Source: Trissonchulus latispiculum
Lineage: Eukaryota > Nematoda > Enoplea > Enoplida > Ironidae
Assembly (NCBI GenBank): GCA_030248195.1
Contig: JASAND010023014.1
Coordinates: 1-64,000, forward strand
Direction of reading: 5' to 3'
Length of the DNA stretch: 64,000 nucleotides
The notes beneath the pieces were generated by a model. It was given only the letters and a program-made list of their open reading frames with translations, made no database searches and was not told where the DNA came from. Shown here one piece after another: positions 53,409-64,000 of the stretch; within the stretch, counting starts at the first letter, position 1, and each line of letters begins with the position of its first letter. Both the position numbers and the translations under genes were made by a program.

Positions 53409-54864
53409 TTCTCGGGCATAGTTCCCTTTGGGGGCATCCCCATTCCCCACACTTTTTGACCAACTTTGCCTTTCACAGAATTGTTGCCCACAGAAGGGGA
53501 CGTCCCCCCCCCAAAAAGTTTTGGGGGAGGGTTGAAAAAAGGCTTGGTGGGCTACCCCCCCAACCCCCCCCCACCTTACACCTATGGTCGTGTATCGTGT
53601 TAGTAACGTAGTTTTATATGCCACTAGTTAGCTAATGAAGCATGTTAGCACCATCGTTTTGTCAGAATCCAAGTAGTTTGAATTTTCACTTTTTCAATTA
53701 AAATGGGTTGACATTTGGGTTTTCATTGTGTGACTCATTCAATATATGACGCAAGCTACCTATTGTGAAAATATGAGCGCATGACTCAAAAGTGGCACTG
53801 TAAACCTGAAGTTAGCAGTTCCAAGCAATATTCGCAAATAAATATCGAAATGCAACTGTCTCAATCGAGTTAAAGTTTGACTCATTGATTTCTCAACATA
53901 CTCTATCTGACTCAATTGGTTTTAACTCCGACTCATTCAAGGGAACTGCTAACTTCAGGGAGGTGCATGATTGACCATGGTCATTCTTACCACCATGCAT
54001 GGTGCCGATCACGCTCAACAGCATGAATGACGCCGATCGTGCCGACCAGCATGAATGAGGCCATCTTGCTGAGCAGCATGTTTGGCTCCCATCATGCTCA
54101 CATAAATTAAGCCAATCATGCTGACCCTCACAAATTAAGCCAAACATTTCTGACGTTTTTGAAGTATCCAAATTTGCTTCCTCACCTTGAGGAAGTTCGA
54201 AAAAGATGCAACCTTTTCGTGTAATTTTCGTGTGTGTTACACTACTTGTGGTATAGGCCCAGAATAATTTTGGGACATCTACCATTACCACTAAACTTAC
54301 AAAACAATCACCCAAATTATATTGTAGGAAAAATTGTAGAACTGTCTGAATTCACCCTAAACAACCTATCCACGCACACACGATACCCCAACTGACTACT
54401 GATCCGCCAATCCTGAACTAGTTCACATTTAGTTCAGCAATTTAGATTAGGGACCGGCTTCCCAGTTATACGCAGTTATGCGCACGCTGCACTGTGCATT
54501 ATCTGATTTATATGCACAGTCTTTACATAGGAAAGGTGCAAAGGAGTTGTATAAAGCTCATTTAAGAATTGTTTTAAACGGTCTAAGAAAGCACTACATT
54601 TGAAGAGTATCATTGCAAAATTTAGGCACCGTGCTTTGTACACTGCGGTCAGGACGAAACAAAGTTTGTATGTATGTTATGTTGAATTGCGACCAGGCAA
54701 CATCAACTAGAAATGACTCTACGACGCTACGTAAGGTGGAATTTTTTCATTCTTTGCTCAAACCAGTATTATCGAGTGGTAAACGGCTAACTAGCTTTTC
54801 CAGCATTGAACATTAAACTTCTAAAACCACCCTCATAGCCGGCTCTCATCTTTAGTTCTACCAA
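53409..54864. other. Non-coding spacer
   Basis: Contains a short degenerate tandem around ATGCTGAGCAGCATG/GATCATGC (53990-54130). No coding region is supported. Confidence 0.45.
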
Positions 54865-56512
54865 GAGTCTATAAAGGAAGTGTGAGACCCTCGGCCCTTC
54901 CTAGTGTTTTAAGCTTGCAATATACTCGTCACGCCGAAAGCTCGGGGAGGGCGACCACTTACCGTTGTTAACCATATGTTTATATGCGTTTGAACTAAAC
55001 GCATCTGACTGGCTAATCGCCTACCTTATCTCAAATTTACGTGAATAAACGGACCCGAGATCTCGGGGGAGAGCACACATACAAGTTTGTAAAAGCGTTT
55101 AGCTTTTCGCTGATTGATTGATTTCCAACTGTCATACGGTAGTTAAAAATCAACCAATCATCGAAGTGCAAAACTCCTTTAGGGACTGTCTCAAAAATGA
55201 AACGAGTATTTGGGCGCGTTCCATGAAACCCTGTTTACCGTGTAATCAAAGCGTGTTTTGGAAACAAAAACCGAGTTTAACTTTAATATATATATATAGC
55301 TATTATACTTTTAAAACAGTTTCTCTTTAGCTGCAGCACTGTTTGCAATACAGATGGCAGTCAGCCAAAGAAAAAAGTAGCAGCTTATTTCTTTCGGCAT
55401 ATTGCGGTCAGTCACACATTAGCTTTTTGCTGCTTATAAAGTGCTGGATTCTCGGTATGCTTAGAAATTGGATCATATTTGCCTGCTATAAATTCAGTTC
55501 TGCTTTGAGCATACAAAATCTACAATGCGCGTTGCCAAAAGAAAGCCGTGTTTCTGACAAGACAAAAGCGCGTACACTGCAGCTAATAAAACAAGTTTCC
55601 AAAGCTCGTTACGCACCCACCCCTAATTTTTTACAGTCTCTTACGAACTTGTACGTGTAATTGTGACCCCCCCCCCCGAGACCTCGTGGGGGGGTCTCGG
55701 GGTGGCCCGCTTGTGTACGTAAATTTGACATGAGGTAGGCAATTAGCCATTCAGATGTGGTTTAGTTCAAACGCATATAAGCGTACGCTTAACCCTTGCC
55801 CACATAACGTTACAAATCTGTAACAAGGGTAAAAATGGACGGGTTTTGGTCAGTGCAGAAACTATTAGTCCGGTCAATGCTAGATCTTCGGTGTCCTTTT
55901 ACCCAACGCACGTCTGCAACACCCTGAGGGAATTTCTCTAAAATATTTTCAGTTTTTTGTTGCTACAGCCTTAAGACAGATGCAAAAGTCTGTCGAAAAC
56001 TGTAGATACCATGTTTGGGTATTTATTGGGAGCATTCTGGAGCTGGCATTGAAACGACTGCTGAAGTAATGCTCGATCCAATATAGTGGCTGCATAGAGG
56101 CTGTCTCGAAGATTTATTTGAGCTAGGTCTTACTTCGCTGCTGCAGAGACCGCAACAGCTGCAACCAGTGTTGTCGTAAAATGAAGAAGAAGTAATTTAT
56201 ATTTCTATAGGTGCTTTCTGTGAAAAATAGCAGCCAAAAATGTGAACTCGGTCATTTGGCACCACTGAATTGGCGAACCCTCAAGCGGGAAAGGGTTAAC
56301 AACGGTAAGTGGTACCCGCCATACCTGAACGGGAGGTTAAATTTCATGGACCCTTGTGGAAGCAAATTTGGATACCCCTTGTGAGAACGATTTCTCTTTG
56401 GGTGCACGTTTTAAGAAACCTGCCCCCCCGAGATTTCCGCCTTAATGTGCCGTACATATTGCAAGCTTAAAACACTATGAAGGGCCGAGTGTCTCACTCT
56501 TCTTTTTATAGA
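54865..56512. repeat. Large inverted repeat (foldback element) with one arm interrupted
   Basis: The left arm (54865-about 55075) and right arm (about 55663-56512, minus 55793-56295) are inverted copies sharing GTGTTTTAAGCTTGCAATAT, CCACTTACCGTTGTTAA, TATATGCGTTTGAACTAAA and CAAATTTACGT. The spacer 55076-55662 has no supported gene. Confidence 0.85.
55793..56295. mobile_element. TTAA-flanked MITE with CCCTT ends (piggyBac-type)
   Basis: TTAA at 55789-55792 and 56296-56299 flank ends CCCTTGCCC and inverted CCCTTTCCCGC. The opposite arm of the surrounding inverted repeat has one TTAA at the matching place (after CCACTTACCGTTG) and no insert, so the empty site is visible in the same window. Confidence 0.9.
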
Positions 56513-56689
56513 GTGTTGATTCTACTGACATCGTCCAAAACACATATTGGAAAACAAAAATTCTTCATTAAGTTTCATCAATTAGAGCTCCATTAAGTTA
56601 CGCAGAGTATAGCATTGTTCCTGAGGCTAATAGTACTAATGCCCTGGATAGATTGGGGCTACGGTTACCTTGGATAGATTGATACTAGC

Positions 56690-56850
56690 AAGAGTACATA
56701 ATAATAAGAGTGTGCCACTAGGCACACTCTATGTTATTAGAGCAAAAACTATGCTCTGCTCGCTAACGGCCCCCCCGCAAATCAGACCCTAGTGACCCCC
56801 CCCCGCAAATCAGTACCTAGTCGAAGCTGGGGTACGCTCACTCGCTCTAT
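56690..56850 (-). repeat. Interspersed repeat, minus copy, with perfect hairpin
   Basis: Inverted relative of 44341-44480, with GTTAGCGAGCAGAGCATAG readable on the minus strand. AGAGTGTGCC-ACTA-GGCACACTCT at 56707-56730 is a perfect 10-bp stem. A looser third relative seems to lie at 57220-57345. Confidence 0.65.
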
Positions 56851-58030
56851 GTGTATGTGCTTAAGCTCGAAAACGCAAGCAGTGCGTGCGCGAATTTTGT
56901 GAATGCATCGAGCTTTAGAACGCAAACATAGCGCACAAGAATCTTTGAAGTGAAGGGTCTAATTTGCGGGGGAGGGGGAATTGGCTGACCCTAGAATTGT
57001 CTGCGAGCTTTAGAACGCAAAGTGCGTGCAAATTTCTTTGAAGCGAGCATACACATTTGTGGGAGTTGCCAGCCGTGTATTCTTGGTTCTACCAATGACT
57101 CTAAATTAAATTTCTTCCATAATATTACTGTATTGAGATTTTCGAACATCCTCGGAATTTTTTCAGGATCTTATTCACACTGCTTGCACTTATGCCATGC
57201 TATGCCACACTGGCAGGCTCTCTGCTATCAGCTTTCGAGCAATGCTCAGCGCGCTAACTGCCCACCCCCCAATTGCGTACCTAGTGCAACTCCCGCAAAT
57301 CAGTACCCAGTACGCAATTGCTCATGCTCACTCTTTTCTTTAGGAAGCCCCCCGCAAAAGACCCATCAATTTTTCAACTGAAGAATGATAGGGGAGGGTT
57401 TGCGGATAGCTCTATTGACCGACGTGGACAGGAGTCCGACGATTCAAACTTTCTAACTCTTCATCTTGCAATTTGAAGAAGAGTTGACTGAAAGAGAGCA
57501 AGAAAACCATTATATTTTATTTTATTTTATATTAAATTTGAATGCTATATTTTCAATGCTAAGCTATGCTATGCTTTCAATAAAATAAAAAACTTAACTA
57601 GGCTATATTCAAAAAAGCTGACTGGAATTCAGGATAATGGATTTTGTGATTTGTACAGTTAAATGTTGAAACATTGTCCTTACATTCAGGTTTAAGGCTA
57701 TTTAACCTGATGCAAATAAAATCAACTAATGCAAAAACTTATCTTTACGTTACGAAGAAGCAATCGCGCATCCGCAAGGTAATCGATCAGGTCTACCAAG
57801 AAGTTCTTTTGGATGAAAGTTTGATGCAAAACTGATTGCGTTCTTGATTATACAAAATCAGTGAACTTGGTTTCAACACATTGGACACGTTACAAGTATT
57901 ACAGTCAGGGAAGCTTGAACACAGTTCGAACACGTCATCGCTAGAGATCCATTCCAACACTGATTAATTCCAAGTTTTCTCGCTGACATGGACTCAAAGC
58001 CATCTTCTGATATTATGACTTCCCCGTTTA
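56851..58030. other. Non-coding spacer
   Basis: Contains repeated CCCCCGCAAATCAG-like motifs and GCTTTAGAACGCAA repeats (56870-57010). No gene is supported. Confidence 0.45.
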
Positions 58031-58205
58031 GTCCAAGTTCCTGTTTCTTAACGTTTGCTTCGAATTATTGCGAGCCATTTAGTAATACGTGACACAATAC
58101 ATTAATTAATTGTATCGTTGCAGAGCTAAAGAGAAACTGTTCTACGATCAGGTGTCTTTGTTCTCTTTAAGCTAGATCTTGTAACTGCATGTTAATTTTT
58201 AACTG
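58031..58205 (+). repeat. Diverged direct duplication, copy 1
   Basis: GTCCAAGTTCCTGTTTCTTA and the GCGAGCCATTT and ACTGTTCTACGA motifs recur in order at 60202-60365. Confidence 0.6.
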
Positions 58206-60201
58206 CATGATAAATCATATGGTGCTCTGTTTCTTAAAACTGCTACTGAATTTACAATTTATGCGTAAAGACACACACATATATATCATTACGAAAGCTA
58301 AGTATGTGTAAGTTCGCCCATATGAAACTATCAAAATATTTTGTTTCGCTGACGTAGCGAATAATACAACCGTCGAACTTTAAATATGGATTTTCCAGAC
58401 CTAAAGTGCATCAAAAGACTGGAGGACAGTATGACAGTTGTCACTGTTTTAAATTTGGCTCAGCAAATTTAATGACTTAGTATAATACTATGTAAATGTA
58501 ATATATGTAGACAAGACAGACAAATATAGTATAGTATGATAATTAATATAATTCATCGGTAAAGTGCAAATGTAAAGTACGGTGATTTCAGAGTCCCCGC
58601 CGCAAACAGATGCACGCTGACGTACGTATATAGGCGTGTGCATCAGTTAGTGAGTATAAATTCTTTGCAGTTGATTTTAAACCGCTAGTGGCATGCTACT
58701 ATCCGAGCTTTCGGCAAGCGTATATCCTTTTACGTTCATGAATATGAAATCACCTTTAACACACATACACGAAATTGTGCACTTCAAATTTAGTTTTCTC
58801 ATAATTAAATCAGTTTAGCTGAAACCGGGAAAAACATTCGCTAGAATGTTAAAATCTTTTGCCCTTACAAAAAATCGCGCGAACCATTTGTAATGAAATG
58901 ACTTGAAGTAAAAATCAAGTTAATCAAAGATCTCATGTTTCCTGTAATTCATCATATTTGCTATAATCAAATGTCCAAGCTGATTGGTGTATAGATATTT
59001 CGTATTTGAAGGAAATATTAGAGTTACCAGACGGAAACCATTAATTAATACTGTAATTAGGACCCCAAGGTTAAATTAAAAGGGTTTGTTTACCATCTTA
59101 TTATGAAGCATTGGCTTTAGCTGACAACTTAATATAAAAGAATAATGATACGCAAACGTTAGCTCTGTGACCAATTGCATGTACATACCCACCGCAAAAA
59201 TTCATCACCTTCCACAAATGAATACCCAGTACACGTTTCAGTCATTACGACTTAAAGCTCGAAAAACAAAGACTCTTCGTCTAAATAGTTTCTGTTTCGT
59301 GCATTAGAACGACGGAAACTGATCTGCACACATTTCTGTGTCAAATGTTTATGCCCAAACGAATAAGATTAAATGAAATTAAGATTAAATGCTAGCAAAG
59401 TTAACCGAACTTATTCGTTGATAAGCATCGACCACTGTGCTGAGGTGAGTATATAGCGAAGGCCAACCGCTGATGCTGATCAAATTAATAATAATCAGCA
59501 ACTAGCTCCAAATTCCGTTTTCTTATTTTTATGCAGTCGAATAAAACAAACCAGAGTCTGTACTCTAAAAATCGTGTTTGGTCACATTCATTTAAGGTTA
59601 TTACTTCCTATTTTAATTGTGCTGTGTTGTTTCTGTTGTGATTAGATCAACTGCTGTAACGTGGACAACGTGTTAATATTTGATTGTTCTGCAAAACAGC
59701 AGTTCTACTATATAAGCTCATGTAAATGCTATAATAAATGGGTTTGTTTATTTCTTAAGATTATGTCGAAGGATGAATTAGGCTGAAGCGTTTAGGACAC
59801 ATTAATTCGGTGTTCTAGATCACATTCGAAGTAATCGCAGAGTTTACGTTTGAAAATTTTTAATTGGCTAAAAGCTTGTTCAATCAAAGCGTTTGTTGAA
59901 GAGATAACAAATTGGAAATATTGAAGGTCGAACTACCGATCCATTGTTATGGTGGATAAATGTATGTAAACGGATGTCTGTGGAAGTAAACGAGAGTAAA
60001 AGCTTCAATGCGTAGTGCTTTCTCTCGTAGGTCACTATTCGTAATTAAAGCATAAATTCTGAACGAAGAAACCAGTGAAACTTTAGTATTCACGTGAGAT
60101 CCGGTGGCAAACTTTAGCAATCTGGCAGTTGTTTTAACAATCGTTATCACTTCACTTTATCAGTCCTTGGTAAATGAGCAAAGTAGTAAGTTCGACGATC
60201 A
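58206..60201. other. Non-coding spacer
   Basis: AT-rich sequence with no gene or defined repeat seen. Confidence 0.4.
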
Positions 60202-60365
60202 AGTCCAAGTCACTGTTTTTAATGTTTGTTTCGTATTTTTGCGAGACATTTAGGAATATGTTCAATACGTTAAATTCAGCGTTGTAGTTCAAAGCTAACT
60301 GTTCTACGAACTTTGTCACGGCGACTGTATTCGTTTTAAGGCAAATCTATTAACTGTATAGAATT
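60202..60365 (+). repeat. Diverged direct duplication, copy 2
   Basis: GTCCAAGTCACTGTTTTTAA, GCGAGACATTT and ACTGTTCTACGA match 58031-58205 in the same order. It lies upstream of the 60659 ORF and may be part of a duplicated upstream region. Confidence 0.6.
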
Positions 60366-60658
60366 ATCTTCAATAGTTGGAGGGAATCAAATTTGATAAC
60401 AGCAAGAGATCGGGTCTGAAGTAAGGATTTTAGTTTTCCAGGAGGAAATGAGACTGCACTGGCTGCAGCAGGGTGTTCATATATATTATTGTGCGGCAGT
60501 GCAGCGCAGATTCAACAAGAGTAAGTATTCCAATATGAAACAGAAATTCGAAACGTTTTTATTTAACGATGGTAACTATATATCTTTGGAAAGTTATCGA
60601 ATCAGAAACGGGATTTGACTCAATGTCAACAGAGAAACTGTGAACTGCAGAGCTGGCA

Positions 60659-61165
60659 ATGATCTACAGCGACGACGTATTGGAACTCTGCTCAAGTTTC
60701 TCCTATTGCGGATCGTGTAACGAATCTAACGTCCTGAAAACAGGTAATTCATTAATTCTGTACAATCAAGAGCACGATATTTTCGTATCAAACATTCATT
60801 TGAAAGAACTTGCAGGCAAAATAGAACACCAAGTCGAAAACAACAGATTTAGCCCTGACAAACCACTTCTTCTGATTCAGAATATTTCCCCGCTGAATTT
60901 CCGTGCTGCGTTTGTACTGACTGTGAACGCGGACTGTAAAACCTGCCATTTCAATGTAGGTCAATATCTAATTGACAGCAAAGCCGTCCTCCCGATAAAA
61001 GAAAACTGCTATTTATTCTTGGAGAAAAAGTCCCCACATGGCGACTACATCAAATGTTTGGTACAAAGCCAAACCTGTGACGAGTCATGTTCTAATCTCG
61101 TCACAATTTCCAACATAACGGAGACAACTGAGAAAAGAGAAAATTCGGCAAATCGATTCCACTAA
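60659..61165 (+). CDS. Cys-rich protein of unknown family
   Basis: A 168-residue frame from ATG to TAA in otherwise non-coding sequence, with normal amino-acid complexity. It contains CGSC, CKTC and CDESC pairs, further single Cys residues, and NES, NIS and NIT glycosylation sites, which suggests an extracellular or lumenal exon. There is no signal peptide, and an acceptor-like AACTGCAG just before the ATG means the true start may be in an upstream exon. The same frame reopens right after the stop (61172-61360). No known family is recognised and it is not an obvious relative of the membrane-protein cluster. Confidence 0.5.
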   Translation: MIYSDDVLELCSSFSYCGSCNESNVLKTGNSLILYNQEHDIFVSNIHLKELAGKIEHQVENNRFSPDKPLLLIQNISPLNFRAAFVLTVNADCKTCHFNVGQYLIDSKAVLPIKENCYLFLEKKSPHGDYIKCLVQSQTCDESCSNLVTISNITETTEKRENSANRFH

Positions 61166-62612
61166 CTTTTAATGGGGAATGGGTGGCAGCGAATGATTGG
61201 CGCTCTCCTAAAACAGCTATCAGAAGAAGTCAGCTGTGCAACAGACATCGCAGCCGAAATATTAACCCAGTATGCAAAACCCCCTGTTCAGCTGTTTGCG
61301 ATTTCTGGGGAAAGTGAAGCAATTCTTTCCAATAAAAGGGTTAAAGCCGTGGACCTTTAACGCAGAAGTTTTGCAGGCGTCTACGCGTTTAACAAGAAAA
61401 CTGGAAGCCAGAAGCTGGAAGTTTCCGTTTTATTTAAACTGGGGCCTGTACCTAATGTTTCTTATTTATTGGAATGGTAACATATTTCTGGCTAGGATTC
61501 TAGATTGTAAAAAGTAAAAATGTTAAAAAACATTTTTACAGTTATTAACTAGCAACATTTTGGATTTTTAACAGTTTTAAAGCTTTTTAACACTACTTTC
61601 TTGGAGTTTTGTTTCACTTTTTACAGCTACATATACCGCCATTTGTAAAATAATAGAATTTTAGTTATAATTGTTACATTTCTGACATGTTGTTTCAGCA
61701 CGGTTGTTACATTAATAAACGTTGATTATTTAAAAGTAATGTTTAGCTGTAGTGTACTTGGATCCTGTTGTGGTTTCTGGAAATTGGTTATGGACTATAA
61801 AATACCGACTGTGAAACGGTTGCAATGGTTTCTCGTGCCAGATAACCAGGTCCGAGGATTGTTTCCTTTAACTGGAAACTTGAAATTCTTGAAAGCTGGG
61901 ATCTTTTATTGGACATCCTAGTTAAAGAAATTTAACCAAATGTCCAATTTATTCTAAGCCATAATGGAACAGTATTTGCGAAACAATAATTTCAAAGTCA
62001 AAATTCATAATTTCTGAAAACTATAATACCAGACCAAATCTTCTGCGAGATTTTTCTAAACCGAACATTCTCCTATTTGAATTGGAAATGCTCTTGATTT
62101 CTTAAATTTCCTGATGTCTAACAGTCCAATTGGCAAGCCGCCCGCTTTCCGCACTCTTCTCTTGAAAATTTGGGCCCAAATATACATGCCACCTCACAAA
62201 GCTGCACAAAGTGTAACTTTGCCTGTTTTCAAAGTTAAGTTTTTTCGCTTGCGAGAGTTGGGTGAGTTAACAAAAACAAAGCGTGACTAGTGGGTATAGA
62301 GATTTGGTCACATGATTAGGTGCTAAACGTAAACATTTAATCGTACACTGCATATCTGTTTAGCAGATCAACAAGCTCAAAAAGCGTCCAGTGTCAGCGA
62401 CGCGGCCAATGTTAGCGCAAGCAGGCGTCGTTGCTCCTGGAATTGGGAGATACCTCCTTTGCCCAAACTAGGAAATGGTCCTGTTTGGCAGACTAGACTC
62501 CTACAAACTTATGCAAACCTTAACAAACTGATTTAGTTGGTACTTGGGGAGGTGGCCCCTGGTTTAGTTTTCTCCTCTATTAAAATGTGCTGCTTAGTCC
62601 TGTGAATATTAA
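61166..62612. other. 3' flank of the 60659 ORF
   Basis: The first 195 bases continue the upstream frame after its stop (MGNGWQRMIGALLKQLSEE). AATAAA occurs near 61713. A 60-codon frame at 61739-61921 has no support. Confidence 0.4.
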
Positions 62613-62812
62613 GAAAGGTCAACGGCTTGCCAGCTAGAGGTTCACATCGCACGAAGTTGCACTTTTTGCTTACCCAACCCACCCAAGTTGAAAAGTGTAA
62701 CCTTTTGAGAAAAGCCAACAGCTTGCCAACTGGAGGATCAGATCACAAGTAGTTGCACTTTTTGCTCACCGACTCACCCTATTTACCCAAGCTGAAAAAG
62801 TGAAACTTGAAA
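62613..62812. repeat. Diverged tandem duplication of about 95-100 bp
   Basis: Two adjacent copies share AACGGCTTGCCA/AACAGCTTGCCA, AGTTGCACTTTTTGCT and ACCCAAG(T/C)TGAAAA in the same order. Confidence 0.7.
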
Positions 62813-64000
62813 CATAAATAACACAACTTAACAATGATGGCACGAAATTATCAGGACGCGACGCAAACTGTAACTTTAAGGGAGAAATTCTGTACATACT
62901 TGGGCCAAAATCTGATGCCACTTTAATGCAAAAAACAAGAATAGTTCCTGAACCCGCAAGTTCGAGGATTGCTAGCAATTAACAAAAGTCTAGGTCAATT
63001 GTTAAACAAAATAAATGAAAAAGGACGAGCTAATAGCCGTGAATGCCTAATAAATCTTATACTTCCTGACCGTTGAATAATCACTACCATGGTTCACAGA
63101 AAATAGAATTTATGTTTGAAACGTTTTTGCACATTTTTTACACTTTTTAACACTTTTTTACACTGTCTGAAACATGTATAAAAAATTAATTACTTTTACA
63201 TGTAAATTAACAGCCCTATTTCTACCCATGCAATTGCATTCGATTTGGACTCAATTAAATGTAATTACTAGGTTTCCTGGAAATTGTCAGGTTTAAGGGA
63301 GTTACATACATACACCACACCTTGAGGATCATGGAATAAGAGATTTTTGGATAGATGAATTCAGTAAACCAAACTAACACTTTGAATGGTCAAGCAATTG
63401 TGGCCTGCTTTCATGGGACATCCAAAGCATTGCAGTTGCTTAAAGACGACCAGTACACCTTAGGGTAAGTCAGTGTTTATTAAACATAAACGGTGCGCAC
63501 ATAGGAAGCCCCTAAATGCTAGTAGCATTTAAACAGAACGCCCTTTATTCCAGAAACAATGTTTTAACATAGGAGTGCTGGCCTATATGTGGGCCGTAGG
63601 CGTGCAGGAACAGGATCTCCATGGCTCACATATTTTTTCCATGGGCATGCAAAGACTCAAACCAGAACAAACTAGTCAATTCTGCACGTTGCTTTTTCAC
63701 GAAGAATAATCTCAATCTCTACTTTGGCCATGCGCCATTTATTAAAGCCTAACATACATTAAAAAATATCGGAAGGATGTAACTAAACTGAGATTTATTT
63801 TAGCACCTGCTGCAATGTTCTTGGCTGTTAGTTGTAGTCCGTGGAGAAAAACCGTATCATCCAAAGTTTTATCTGATAAACCAGTGTAACTTTTCAGTTG
63901 GAAAAAGTGTGCACTTTTAGTCGGAAGGTGGTTTCTGACATGTCTCAAATCCTTAAGAATCCTCCATTTCACCTATCCTATTTCAGTTAATTCCACAGTA
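62813..64000. other. Non-coding end of the window
   Basis: AT-rich sequence; no gene, RNA or defined repeat is supported. Confidence 0.4.

Noticed and set aside
53341..53624. Tyr/Ile-repeat frames around the TA microsatellite
   Set aside because: Pure translation of (TA)n with C/G homopolymers.

Overview
The window is eukaryotic and most likely from an AT-rich invertebrate animal. It has spliced genes with GT/AG introns, AATAAA/ATTAAA poly(A) signals, tRNA-derived SINEs, minisatellites, LTR retrotransposons and many small DNA transposons (hAT-like, TTAA-target and TA-target types). I cannot name the species. Host coding sequence is a small part of the window; transposable elements nested in each other make up most of it.

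Host genes: three tandem plus-strand paralogues encode a type I membrane protein (signal peptide, about 160-residue ectodomain, Thr-rich mucin-like stalk, one transmembrane helix, basic cytoplasmic tail). Gene 1 shows only its last exon (388-976). Gene 2 has exons at 4498-4731, 38280-38467 and 39268-39868. Gene 3 has exons at 44651-44878, 50958-51148 and 51563-52181. Intron phases agree (0, then 2). The ectodomains have diverged while the membrane helix and tail are almost unchanged. A separate Cys-rich ORF lies at 60659-61165.

Intron 1 of gene 2 is 33.5 kb long because of repeats. In order it holds: (i) a palindromic DNA element (5060-12808) around a second TIR element (5402-12450) around an LTR element (5644-12097) that carries gag and a NADAR-domain gene but no recognisable pol; (ii) a 46-bp minisatellite of about 80 units, split by three insertions: a hAT-like element (12831-13918), a TIR element (14151-15406) and an 18.3-kb Ty3/gypsy element (17385-35679) with 636/660-bp LTRs and a GCGG target duplication; (iii) the last minisatellite block (to about 37235).

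Main result: both LTR elements, though otherwise different, carry a gene that ends in a NADAR-like domain (NAD/ADP-ribose glycosidase superfamily), preceded by the same unrecognised upstream domain. In the giant element this gene is the C-terminal end of a long third ORF region downstream of integrase, which also contains two other ORFs I do not recognise. Retroelement-borne NADAR modules could be cargo that acts on NAD/ADP-ribose-based host defence; this is inference.

Second theme: at least seven hAT-like non-autonomous elements share TAGAGATG- or CAGAGTTG-type ends. Each has its own dense palindromic subterminal motif (GAGCC, GGATC, GGGTCAC, GAAACT, GGGTACCCGC, CCGGGC, others), and one has a perfect 8-bp target duplication. 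TTAA-flanked elements occur at 1579-3098, 46414-47624 and 55793-56295; the last sits in one arm of a large inverted repeat whose other arm keeps the empty site.

The 52.4-64 kb part is mostly non-coding, with one more hAT-like element, simple repeats and degenerate duplications. Most retroelement ORFs are broken by single-base shifts at homopolymers, which could be decay or sequencing/assembly indels.
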